A DNA stretch of 15,851 bases, from positions 1 through 15,851 of the forward strand of contig DXMJ01000030.1 in the NCBI GenBank assembly GCA_019414265.1, given 5' to 3'. The notes under the pieces are model-generated. The model did not search any database. It had not been told where the DNA came from and worked only from the letters and a program-made list of their open reading frames with translations. A program made the translations under genes and the position numbers. Source of the stretch: Collinsella sp. (GTDB lineage: Bacteria > Actinomycetota > Coriobacteriia > Coriobacteriales > Coriobacteriaceae). The number at the start of each line of letters is the position of its first letter. Position 1 is the stretch's first letter. Below, piece after piece: positions 7,331 to 14,334 of this stretch.

Positions 7331-7993
7331 ATGGGCGACAACACAGCAGATACCTCTGTGGTCGATGCCGTCCCCGCATCCGATAGCGCGGCAAAGCGCC
7401 TGACAGGCGACGAACGCCGTCGCGAGATCCTCGATGCCGTGCGCACCGTAAGCTCCGAGCTGGGCGTGTCGCATCTTTCGGTATCGGCCGTGACCAAGCG
7501 AGCCGGCTGTACGCGCTCATTGTTCTACCACTACTTTGCCGATATGGACGCCGCCGTCACCGCCGTCATGGACGAGGCAATCGACGGTTTTATCTCCGAG
7601 CTCGAGCAGTGGAATGCCAGCCGCACGGTTGGCGACATCGAAGGCGCACTCGACACCGTCGCCCCGCTCTTCAAGCGTCTGGTCGTGAGCGGCCACGAGC
7701 TGCCGAGCACGCTCACCTCGAGCAGCGGTGCGCTCTACGGCGGCTTTTTGCACAACGTGGTCCAGCGCGTGGCGCAGTATATCTGCGACACCACCGTGGT
7801 GGATTTTGTCGCCCATCATGAGCTACGCATCGACCATGTCTACGAGACGTTCTACACCCTCATCATGGGACTGTTGATGTATATCCGCACGCACCCCGAT
7901 GTGCCCGACGAGACGGTCAAGGAGATTATCGCCTCGACGCTCCACATCGAGGGCTATACCGCCAAGTATCCGGAGCGCAAGCCCCAGAACTGA
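7331..7993 (+). CDS. TetR/AcrR family transcriptional regulator
   Basis: This encodes 220 residues. After a 25-residue non-conserved leader comes a TetR DNA-binding domain (about 27-75). Its helix-turn-helix is LSVSAVTKRAGCTRSLFYHYFADMDAA (about 49-75), and the F-Y-x-Y-F motif is typical. The C-terminal 130 residues form the variable helical ligand/dimer domain and give no clue to the inducer. The start is ATG at 7331, with AAAGGCGG upstream. It is divergent from the oxidoreductase/hypA operon, with paired palindromes between them, and is followed after 63 nt by the membrane protein gene. By analogy with divergent TetR genes it is probably an autorepressor that also controls the neighbours. 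No truncation was seen. Confidence 0.93.
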   Translation: MGDNTADTSVVDAVPASDSAAKRLTGDERRREILDAVRTVSSELGVSHLSVSAVTKRAGCTRSLFYHYFADMDAAVTAVMDEAIDGFISELEQWNASRTVGDIEGALDTVAPLFKRLVVSGHELPSTLTSSSGALYGGFLHNVVQRVAQYICDTTVVDFVAHHELRIDHVYETFYTLIMGLLMYIRTHPDVPDETVKEIIASTLHIEGYTAKYPERKPQN

Positions 7994-8010
7994 CGCCATT
8001 TGGCCAAACT

Positions 8011-8038
8011 GCCCGCGATCAGAAGAGGGGCCGCGGGC
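8011..8038 (+). other. Intercistronic hairpin between tetR-type gene and membrane protein gene
   Basis: GCCCGCG and CGCGGGC form a perfect 7-bp GC stem with a 14-nt loop, just upstream of the AAAGGAG ribosome binding site of the next gene. No T-run follows. It may limit transcription or adjust mRNA stability between the two genes, but this is inference. Confidence 0.5.
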
Positions 8039-8056
8039 GTGTGAAAGGAGAGCAGC

Positions 8057-9064
8057 ATGCTGTTCGATGTTTGGGGTAGCGATACCCTTATCCACTGGGC
8101 CGGCTGGGCCATGGTCTTTATTGGCCTGATCGTGCTCAACGAGGTCGGCCGCCGCACCAAGCTGGGCGCGGCAATCATCTTTGGCGTTGCTCCGCTGGCC
8201 ATGACCATCTACTGCGTCGCCATCGCCGTCGGCGTTTCGCAGGGTGCCGAGTGGGCGCTCACCAACCCCACCCATGTGTACCAGAACAGCTGGTTCCACT
8301 ACGCCAAGGTATACGCGGCGCTGGCCGGTTGCTGGGGCTTCATTGCCATTAAGTACCAGTGGGGCAAGATCGGCAAGGCGCATTGGTTCCGCGCATGGCC
8401 GTTTGTGATCGTCGCTATCAACATCATGATTGCCGTCGTGTCCGATTTCGAGAGTGCCTACCACTTCTTTGTCCTGGGCCAGTCCACCTGGGTCACCTCC
8501 GAGGGTGTCACGCAGCTTGCCGGCTGGAACAACGTGTTCAACGGCATCGCCGGTCTCATCAACATCTTCTGCATGACCGGCTGGTGGAGCGTCTACGCCT
8601 CCGAGGATCAGACCGATATGCTGTGGCCCGACATGACCTGGGTCTACATCATCGCCTACGATATCTGGAACTTCTGCTACACCTACAACTGCCTGCCCAC
8701 CCACTCCTGGTTCTGCGGCTTTGCGCTGCTGCTGGCGCCCACCGTCGCCGCCTTTATCTGGAACAAGGGCGGCTGGATCCAGAACCGCGCCTTCACGCTG
8801 GCCATTTGGTGCATGTTTGCCCAGGTGTTCCCGTACTTCCAGGAGGAGTCCATCTTTGTGACCCACTCCACGCTCGACTCCGGCGCCGCTACCGCGGTCT
8901 CGGTCGCCGCGCTGATCGCCAGCGTCGCCGCAATCATCTACATCGCCTACCGTGCCAAGAAGCTCGGCCGCAATCCCTACAAGCAGGATGTCTTTGAGGG
9001 CACCAGCGATTGGGAGAAGGCTACCGCTCGTCGCGCCAAGGTTGATTACGCTCACGCCGAGTAA
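8057..9064 (+). CDS. Trp-rich polytopic membrane protein, DUF5692-like
   Basis: This encodes 335 residues with about nine predicted membrane segments, near 12-30, 37-60, 79-99, 112-131, 155-178, 193-212, 217-236, 244-260 and 277-298. A basic cytoplasmic tail follows (RAKKLGRNPYK and beyond). The protein has 21 tryptophans (about 6%), several in pairs or flanking segments, plus many Tyr and Cys. I recall the family as DUF5692, with no known function; this identification is from memory. The start is ATG at 8057 after AAAGGAGAG. It follows the TetR gene, probably in one transcript, and ends in a clear terminator. The context suggests a transporter or sensor for the compound that the regulator detects. 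It is not a recognisable quinone-linked subunit: no haem or Fe-S ligand pattern was seen. Confidence 0.85.
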   Translation: MLFDVWGSDTLIHWAGWAMVFIGLIVLNEVGRRTKLGAAIIFGVAPLAMTIYCVAIAVGVSQGAEWALTNPTHVYQNSWFHYAKVYAALAGCWGFIAIKYQWGKIGKAHWFRAWPFVIVAINIMIAVVSDFESAYHFFVLGQSTWVTSEGVTQLAGWNNVFNGIAGLINIFCMTGWWSVYASEDQTDMLWPDMTWVYIIAYDIWNFCYTYNCLPTHSWFCGFALLLAPTVAAFIWNKGGWIQNRAFTLAIWCMFAQVFPYFQEESIFVTHSTLDSGAATAVSVAALIASVAAIIYIAYRAKKLGRNPYKQDVFEGTSDWEKATARRAKVDYAHAE

Positions 9065-9136
9065 CGCGCCTGGCGCAAACATCGCTTGAGTACGAAGCCG
9101 CGTAGCCGGCTCCGCGCAACTCAACGCATTGCAGAA

Positions 9137-9175
9137 CCCCCGGAATGTGATTCGTCCGCGTTCCGGGGGCTTTTT
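9137..9175 (+). terminator. Intrinsic terminator after membrane protein gene
   Basis: CCCCCGGAA (9137-9145) pairs perfectly with TTCCGGGGG (9161-9169) and is followed by CTTTTTG. It lies 72 nt downstream of the stop codon and ends the TetR/membrane-protein transcript. Confidence 0.92.
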
Positions 9176-9297
9176 GCTGCCGCGAGGATGCGACTGAACG
9201 ATGCGCTCGGGTTAAATCGGATCTTATATTTCGCATGCGCTTTATATGGCTCCATTTTTGGGTACAGTGTTGTCCCGATATTGAGCTTGGGGGATAT

Positions 9298-10800
9298 ATG
9301 AAAGATGAGACGATGGGCCAAGAGGATGCGGCCCAAGATGCAGAAGCGTGCGCCGAGGCCCTGGAGAGCCTAGACCAGATCGCGCTGGCCGAGATTGCGT
9401 TTGACGATTCGAGCGTTGATGTGCGAGATGAGCCGGAAATCGAAGCGCAGCCCGATGATCAGGATGCAAAAGACGATGGCGCCGCGCCCACCGAAGACGA
9501 GGCGGGGCACGAGGAATCCGAATGCGAGGGCGATGACCAGACCGAATCCGACACGAGCGAGGAAACCATCTTGCTCGACAACTTGCCCGCCGAAGATTCG
9601 TTGACCCGCGAGCTCCCTGGCTTAGGCTCTGCGCCTGCCGTAGACGAGACCATCGCCATGGGCGATATTCCCCTACCGTCCGTTCCTTCGGCACGCGAAG
9701 CCGAGATTCGTCATCGTAAGATGTCGCCCAAGCGCCGCAACCTGATGGTTGCCGGCGTTGTGGCCGTCGCGCTCGTCGCCGGCGGCGCGGGCTATGCGGC
9801 TTGGAACGGATACCAGCAAGAGCAGGCCGCCGTGGTTGCCGCAAACGCCCATACCATGATGTCGGTGCAAATTGGCGTACATGCCGCGGGGCTCGACTGC
9901 TCCACCGGCTCAAAGATCCCCGTGCAGGTGAGTGGCCAGGACTCCGACGGCTCTTCTGTGAGCGAAACGCTCTACGTTGACGAGCACGGTCGCGGCATTA
10001 AGCTGCTGCCCGGCGATTACACGCTCTCCATCGCCGCCTCCCCCATCGCGGAAGACGGCACCATCTACACCGTCCCCACCACCAAGGCGCAGGTCACCAT
10101 TAAGAGCGATGGGCAGGATTTGAGTGCCCAGGCCACCTTTAAGCTCAAGGTACCTTCGGCCGACACGGTGACCGACGACCAGATCGATGCCGCCGCCAAG
10201 TATGCCGAGGAAGGGGGCGCAAGCTCTGCCGCCGCGGCAAAGATACTCCAGCAGGCGGCAATTACGCGCCGCGATGCCGCCACCAACGCCGTAAGCGCAA
10301 GCGAGGCTCAGTCCGCCCGCGATGCCGACGCTCGGCACAAGGCGACGAACCTGTATCAGCTCGATATTCCGGTTGAGTGGTATGGCAAGGTCGCAACCTG
10401 GCAAAACGGCAGCACGCTGTGCATTTATCTGGACAGCGACACCAACACACCGCTCGTGACGCTTGTCGCAGTGCGCGACGGCGAGACCTTTACCCCCGAT
10501 GACGGCGATACGGTTTTGGGCACGGTCAGCCTGGGCAACGACTACACCGTCTACGCCAGCGGCCCTGTCTATCCGTACGTGATTCCGCAAACCATCAACG
10601 GGCGTACGCAGAACCCCGTGTCGACCTACCCCATGGACACGGCGATTGAGCTTGTCGAGCTCACGACCGGCAACCGCTACACATACAGCCAGATCAAAAA
10701 CGACCTGGTCGGTAAAGACGGCAAGGCAGACGCCGCGACCAAACTCGAGACCGACTACCTCGCCCAGATTCTCCTGCCGAGCATCAAGGCCCAGGACTAG
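9298..10800 (+). CDS. Single-pass membrane-anchored surface protein of unknown function
   Basis: This encodes 500 residues. A strongly acidic, low-complexity cytoplasmic region (about 1-130) is followed by a basic stretch, RHRKMSPKRRN (138-148). One membrane segment follows at about 149-169, so the topology is N-in/C-out. Outside are a beta-rich domain (about 186-285: SVSETLYVDEHGRGIKLLPGDYTLSIAA), an Ala-rich helical stretch (about 295-345), and a C-terminal domain (about 350-468) beginning YQLDIPVEWYGKV. That last motif resembles a domain I associate with Coriobacteriia surface proteins. I chose the ATG at 9298, with GGGGG 4 nt before it; an upstream in-frame ATG at 9235 has no such site and adds an unlikely segment. 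It stands alone between two terminators or repeats. No enzyme motif was recognised. Confidence 0.85.
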   Translation: MKDETMGQEDAAQDAEACAEALESLDQIALAEIAFDDSSVDVRDEPEIEAQPDDQDAKDDGAAPTEDEAGHEESECEGDDQTESDTSEETILLDNLPAEDSLTRELPGLGSAPAVDETIAMGDIPLPSVPSAREAEIRHRKMSPKRRNLMVAGVVAVALVAGGAGYAAWNGYQQEQAAVVAANAHTMMSVQIGVHAAGLDCSTGSKIPVQVSGQDSDGSSVSETLYVDEHGRGIKLLPGDYTLSIAASPIAEDGTIYTVPTTKAQVTIKSDGQDLSAQATFKLKVPSADTVTDDQIDAAAKYAEEGGASSAAAAKILQQAAITRRDAATNAVSASEAQSARDADARHKATNLYQLDIPVEWYGKVATWQNGSTLCIYLDSDTNTPLVTLVAVRDGETFTPDDGDTVLGTVSLGNDYTVYASGPVYPYVIPQTINGRTQNPVSTYPMDTAIELVELTTGNRYTYSQIKNDLVGKDGKADAATKLETDYLAQILLPSIKAQD

Positions 10801-10841
10801 CCAGCCCGAAGACAGCCGCCCGACATCCACATCCCTAACGC

Positions 10842-10911
10842 AGTTGCGGTGAAATAGGGATTGTTTTTGCTGGTCAAACCGCAAAACAGTCCCTATTTCA
10901 CCGCAACTTAT
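10842..10911 (-). repeat. Family 1 palindromic element, copy 3
   Basis: Arms of 19 nt (AGTTGCGGTGAAATAGGGA at 10842-10860 and its exact complement at 10890-10908) pair perfectly. An inner stem TTTTGC/GCAAAA and a further GGT/ACC extend the fold nearly to the tip. It lies between convergent genes, 21 nt beyond the stop of the small minus-strand gene. It has no T-run on either side. Where copies 1 and 2 pair TT(C) with (G)AA, this copy pairs GGGA with TCCC, a compensatory change. Confidence 0.92.
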
Positions 10912-10932
10912 TGGTGGCCTTTTGGGTGGCAC

Positions 10933-11127
10933 TCAGCGCCACGGGTCGGCTTCGAACATCGGCTCGCGCTCGGGGCGGCGATCGCTGTAGGGATCGTAGC
11001 CGTCGTCGTCCTCGTTCTCGGCGCGGATGTAGGGGTCGCGCGGCTTGGGCGCCGGTTTAGGCGCAGACTTGGGTGCGGCGGGCACTGCCTCAGCCGCCGG
11101 TGCGTTCGTCTTGTTCTCGTCTTTCAT
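10933..11127 (-). CDS. Small disordered Pro/Ala-rich acidic protein, unknown function
   Basis: This encodes 64 residues. The first half is Ala/Pro/Lys-rich (KSAPKPAPKPR, about 20-30). The second half is acidic with many Tyr, Asp and Arg (AENEDDDGYDPYSDRRPEREPMFEADPWR). There is no signal peptide, membrane segment or known domain; it is predicted to be disordered. I chose the ATG at 11127, which lies 8 nt after GGAG; an ATG two codons upstream is too close to that site. It lies downstream of clpB in the same direction but beyond the clpB terminator. It probably has its own promoter or depends on read-through. Short and compositionally biased, but the ribosome binding site and codon pattern favour a real gene. 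Confidence 0.65.
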   Translation of the reverse strand: MKDENKTNAPAAEAVPAAPKSAPKPAPKPRDPYIRAENEDDDGYDPYSDRRPEREPMFEADPWR

Positions 11128-11175
11128 CTGCATAGCTCCTTGCATCGCATCCGCTCAACATCATCGATTGTCGCA

Positions 11176-11214
11176 CGAAAAAGGGCGGCGGACCCAATTG
11201 GATCCGCCGCCCTT
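11176..11214 (-). terminator. Intrinsic terminator of clpB
   Basis: A perfect 12-bp stem (AAGGGCGGCGGA at 11181-11192 with TCCGCCGCCCTT at 11203-11214) is followed on the minus strand by a T5 run (plus AAAAA at 11178-11182). It lies 45 nt beyond the clpB stop codon. Confidence 0.93.
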
Positions 11215-11259
11215 GGCGTTTAGAGACGACTGGCAGGTTTTAAGGCATCTCCCAAAAAT

Positions 11260-13887
11260 CTACTCGGCGTCGGGGACCTCGTAGGTGGCCGCCGGCGTAT
11301 TGTCGCACACGACGGTAAAACCGCCGTCCTTGTCGACATCGACCGTCACCTGATCGCCCTCGCGCACCGTGCCGTCGATGATAGCGGCCGCGATGGCATC
11401 CACGACCTCGCGCTGGACCAGACGCTTGAGCGGACGAGCGCCAAAGACCGGGTCCAGGCCGCCCACGGCGAGCATCTGCTTGGCCGCCGGGGTGATGGCA
11501 AGCGTCATACGCTCCTTGGCCAAACGTGCGCGGACGTCGGCGAGCTGGATATCGACGATCTTTTCGATCTGCGCCATGCCGAGCGGATGGAACACCACGA
11601 TATCGTCGATACGGTTGAGGAACTCGGGGCGGAAGGTCTGAGCCATGGCCGCGTCAACCTGATGGCGCATCTCCTCCTCGTCCTTACCGGAAAGCTCGGC
11701 GATAGCCTTGGAGCCCACGTTAGATGTCATGATGATGATCGTGTTCTTGAAGGACACCTGACGACCCTGGCCGTCGGTCAGACGACCGTCGTCGAGCACC
11801 TGCAGCAGCACGTTGAAGACATCCGGATGAGCCTTCTCCATCTCGTCGAGCAAAATCACGGAGTACGGACGACGGCGCACAGCCTCGGTGAGCTGACCAC
11901 CCTCGTCGTAACCCACGTATCCCGGGGGCGCACCGATCAAACGCTGGACGCTGAACTTCTCCATGTACTCGGACATGTCGATACGCACGAGCGCGCGCTC
12001 GTCATCGAACAGGCACTCGGCCAGCGCCTTGGCGAGCTCGGTCTTGCCCACGCCGGTGGGGCCCAGGAAGAAGAAGCTGCCGATGGGCTTGTCCGGATCG
12101 GAGAGTCCCGCGCGGCTGCGGCGCACGGCCGCGGCGACGGCAGACACGGCCTCGTCCTGGCCGATAACGCGCTTGTGCAGCTCGCCCTCCAGACCCTTCA
12201 GCTTGTCGAGCTCGCCCTGCATCATCTTGGAGACGGGCACGCCAGTCCAAGCGCTCACGACCTCAGCGATCTCATCGGAGGTCACCTGCTCGTTGAGGCC
12301 CTCGCCGTCCTGCTGCTTTTGCGCCTCGAGCGCAGCCTCGGAATCCTGAATCTGCTGCTGCAGGCCCGGAATCACGGAGTAGCGCAGCTCGGACGCACGG
12401 CCCAGGTCGCCGTTGCGCGTCGCACGTTCCTCTTCGCTCTTGGCCTCGTCGAGCTGTCCCTTGAGCTCCTGCACGTGGTCGATGGCGTTCTTTTGGTTGA
12501 GCCAGCCGGCCTTTTGCACGTTGAGCTTTTCTTGGACCTCGGCAATCTCTTGGCGCAGGGCCTCCAGACGCTCCTTGGAGGCGTCATCGGTCTCCTTCAT
12601 GAGCGCCTGCTCCTCGATCTGCAGCTGGGTGAGCTGACGCGTGGTGGCGTCGATCTCGACCGGCATGCTGTCGAGCTCCATGCGCAGACGGCTTGCCGCC
12701 TCATCGACCAGGTCGATGGCCTTGTCGGGCAGGAAGCGGTCGGCGATATAGCGATCGGAGAGGTCGGCGGCGGCCACGAGTGCGCTATCGGTGATGTGCA
12801 CGCCATGGAAGATCTCGTACTTCTCCTTGAGGCCACGCAAGATCGAGATGGTGTCCTCAACGGTGGGCTCGCTCACCATCACGGTCTGGAAACGACGTGC
12901 GAGCGCCGCGTCCTTCTCGATGTACTTGCGGTATTCGTCGAGCGTGGTCGCGCCGATCGCATGCAGGTCGCCACGGGCGAGCGCCGGCTTGAGGATGTTA
13001 CCGGCGTCCATGGAGCCCTCAGTGGCACCCGCGCCCACGATGGTGTGGAGCTCATCGATGAACAAGATGACCTTGCCCTCGGACTTCTGTACCTCCTTGA
13101 GCACGGCCTTCAAGCGGTCCTCGAACTCGCCGCGGTACTTGGCGCCGGCGACCAGCGCGCTCATGTCAAGCTCGATGAGGTCGCGGTCACGCAGGGTGCT
13201 CGGAACGTCGCCGGCCACGATACGCTGGGCGATACCCTCGACGATGGCCGTCTTGCCGACGCCCGGCTCGCCGATGAGCACGGGGTTGTTCTTGGTGCGA
13301 CGGGACAGGACCTGGATGGTACGACGGATCTCGTCGGTACGGCCGATGACCGGGTCGAGCTTGCCGGCACGGGCAAGGTCGCAGATATTGCGGCCGTACT
13401 GCTCCAGCGCCTCAAACTGAGTCTTGTCCTCGGCAGACGTCACGCGGTCATCGCCACGCAGCTCCTCGTAGACTTGCTCGATGCGCTCCTTGGTCACGCC
13501 GGCGTCGCGCAGAACGCGGCCGGCCTCACCCTTGTCCTCGGCAAGTGCCATCAGCAGATGCTCGGTCACCACAAAGCTGTCGCCCATCTTGGTGGCCTTC
13601 TTCTCGGCCTTCTCGATGACGCGGACGAGCTCATTGGAAAGACCCATCTGCTGGCCCTCGCCCGAAACCTTAGGCGCATGGTCGATGGCATCCTGCGTGG
13701 AGCGTGCGAGCTGAGCCGGGTCGGCACCGATGCGCTCGATGATCACGGAGATATTGCGCTCGCCGGCACCGAGCAGGGCAGACAGCAGGTGAATCGGCTC
13801 CACCGCGCCGGCCTGCGCGTCGGCAGCCGTGCTCATGGCGGTCTGCAGCGCCTCGCGCGACGTCATTGCTAGCTTATCGATTCTCAT
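11260..13887 (-). CDS. clpB: ATP-dependent chaperone ClpB (Hsp100 disaggregase)
   Basis: This encodes 875 residues, full length for ClpB. It is the cytoplasmic hexameric disaggregase that works with DnaK to extract proteins from aggregates. The Clp N domain spans about 1-145. The first AAA+ domain has Walker A GEPGVGKT (206-213), Walker B VILFIDE (273-279), pore loop KYRGEFE (250-256) and arginine finger region LARRFQ (329-334). The coiled-coil middle domain (about 405-525), which distinguishes ClpB from ClpA and ClpX, is present. The second AAA+ domain has Walker A GPTGVGKT (609-616), pore loop GYVGY (656-660), Walker B VILLDE (677-682) and sensor FLNRID (756-761). No IGF/IGL loop for ClpP was seen, as expected for ClpB. 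The start is ATG at 13887, with AGAGGTGA upstream. It is monocistronic, with a terminator after it. Confidence 0.98.
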   Translation of the reverse strand: MRIDKLAMTSREALQTAMSTAADAQAGAVEPIHLLSALLGAGERNISVIIERIGADPAQLARSTQDAIDHAPKVSGEGQQMGLSNELVRVIEKAEKKATKMGDSFVVTEHLLMALAEDKGEAGRVLRDAGVTKERIEQVYEELRGDDRVTSAEDKTQFEALEQYGRNICDLARAGKLDPVIGRTDEIRRTIQVLSRRTKNNPVLIGEPGVGKTAIVEGIAQRIVAGDVPSTLRDRDLIELDMSALVAGAKYRGEFEDRLKAVLKEVQKSEGKVILFIDELHTIVGAGATEGSMDAGNILKPALARGDLHAIGATTLDEYRKYIEKDAALARRFQTVMVSEPTVEDTISILRGLKEKYEIFHGVHITDSALVAAADLSDRYIADRFLPDKAIDLVDEAASRLRMELDSMPVEIDATTRQLTQLQIEEQALMKETDDASKERLEALRQEIAEVQEKLNVQKAGWLNQKNAIDHVQELKGQLDEAKSEEERATRNGDLGRASELRYSVIPGLQQQIQDSEAALEAQKQQDGEGLNEQVTSDEIAEVVSAWTGVPVSKMMQGELDKLKGLEGELHKRVIGQDEAVSAVAAAVRRSRAGLSDPDKPIGSFFFLGPTGVGKTELAKALAECLFDDERALVRIDMSEYMEKFSVQRLIGAPPGYVGYDEGGQLTEAVRRRPYSVILLDEMEKAHPDVFNVLLQVLDDGRLTDGQGRQVSFKNTIIIMTSNVGSKAIAELSGKDEEEMRHQVDAAMAQTFRPEFLNRIDDIVVFHPLGMAQIEKIVDIQLADVRARLAKERMTLAITPAAKQMLAVGGLDPVFGARPLKRLVQREVVDAIAAAIIDGTVREGDQVTVDVDKDGGFTVVCDNTPAATYEVPDAE

Positions 13888-13965
13888 GGAATCACCTCTC
13901 TTGGGGTGGCCGCCCTACGGGGCGGCTTCACGTTGTTCGAGATGTATTGTTGCCAGCTTTGCGCG

Positions 13966-14001
13966 ATCTTATACACAAATCTAAGTCTCTATATATAAGA
14001 T
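13966..14001. promoter_or_regulatory. Inverted repeat upstream of clpB, possible operator
   Basis: ATCTTATA (13966-13973) and TATAAGAT (13994-14001) form a perfect 8-bp inverted repeat with a 20-nt spacer, overlapping the proposed clpB promoter and start site. It is not the CIRCE element, nor the HspR-type sequence known from other actinobacteria. Confidence 0.45.
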
Positions 14002-14018
14002 TTTCTGAGTGATTGAAA
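13990..14018 (-). promoter_or_regulatory. Candidate clpB promoter
   Basis: On the minus strand, TTTCAA (14013-14018) lies 17 nt from TATATA (13990-13995), about 100 nt upstream of the clpB start. The match to the vegetative consensus is moderate: the -10 is reasonable and the -35 weak. A heat-shock sigma or a repressor system is also possible. Confidence 0.4.
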
Positions 14019-14064
14019 GATAGGGGGCAGGTGCGCTCACCCGCTACGGCCTCGTCCCCTTACT

Positions 14065-14121
14065 ATCTCAATCTGTAACATCTAGCGGCTGTTTATAGCT
14101 CTAAATGTTACAGATCGAGAT
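14065..14121. repeat. Family 2 hairpin repeat, unit A
   Basis: Arms ATCTCAATCTGTAACAT (14065-14081) and ATGTTACAGATCGAGAT (14105-14121) pair over 17 nt with one mismatch. Core ATCTGTAACA at 14071-14080 and TGTTACAGAT at 14106-14115 are separated by exactly 25 nt. First of three units in a tandem array. Confidence 0.9.
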
Positions 14122-14140
14122 GAAATGACCAGCGGCACCC

Positions 14141-14205
14141 GTTTGTCTCAATCTGTAACATCTACTCGGCAAATAGAGCTCTACCTGTTACAGATTGAGA
14201 CAAAC
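14141..14205. repeat. Family 2 hairpin repeat, unit B
   Basis: Arms GTTTGTCTCAATCTGTAACA (14141-14160) and its exact complement at 14186-14205 give a perfect 20-bp inverted repeat. The core-to-core gap is again 25 nt. The loop shares TCTA and AGCTCTA with unit A. The core lies 80 nt from that of unit A. Confidence 0.92.
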
Positions 14206-14225
14206 AGAAGACACCCGGATCAAAA

Positions 14226-14282
14226 ATCTAAATCTGTAACACCAGGCCCACTTTTAGCGGCCAAGATGTTACAGATCGAGAC
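14226..14282. repeat. Family 2 hairpin repeat, unit C (degenerate outer arms)
   Basis: The core ATCTGTAACA (14232-14241) and TGTTACAGAT (14267-14276) are intact with a 25-nt gap, but the outer arm positions carry three mismatches. The loop has a GGCC/GGCC inner stem. The core lies 81 nt from that of unit B. Confidence 0.88.
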
Positions 14283-14291
14283 AGACCGAAA

Positions 14292-14326
14292 ACCACCACA
14301 AAGAGGGCAGGCACCTTTGTGGTGGT
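14292..14326. repeat. Family 3 short palindrome, copy 1
   Basis: ACCACCACAAAG (14292-14303) and CTTTGTGGTGGT (14315-14326) are a perfect 12-bp inverted repeat around AGGGCAGGCAC. A second 35-nt copy lies at 15096-15130. This copy lies 8 nt beyond the stop of the gene that the two copies bracket. Confidence 0.9.
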
Positions 14327-14334
14327 CGCGGTCT

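Noticed and set aside
7142..7474. Longer N-terminus for the Fe-S flavoprotein
   Set aside because: The extra 111 residues would overlap the TetR gene and its operators, and resemble no protein. The ATG at 7141 has its own ribosome binding site.
7823..9124. 433-codon open frame on the minus strand opposite the membrane protein
   Set aside because: The plus-strand frame has a ribosome binding site, coherent membrane segments and a terminator; the minus-strand translation is compositionally shadow-like.
11587..13872. 761-codon open frame on the plus strand opposite clpB
   Set aside because: It is antisense to the fully conserved ClpB coding sequence. The His/Leu/Gly-rich translation is typical of a shadow frame in GC-rich DNA.
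13888..14020. CIRCE or HspR (HAIR) element for clpB
   Set aside because: Neither TTAGCACTC-N9-GAGTGCTAA nor CTTGAGT-N7-ACTCAAG is present; only an isolated ACTCAG occurs.
14021..14060. A third family 3 element (GGGGGCAGGTGC...CCCCT)
   Set aside because: It resembles the GGGGACAGGCACC centre, but the ACCACCACAAAG arms are missing and only about 5 bp pair. It could be a decayed copy, but this cannot be supported.
14065..14282. CRISPR array
   Set aside because: The repeats are inverted pairs with a fixed 25-nt loop and degenerate outer arms, not direct repeats with unique spacers of one size, and no cas gene is present.
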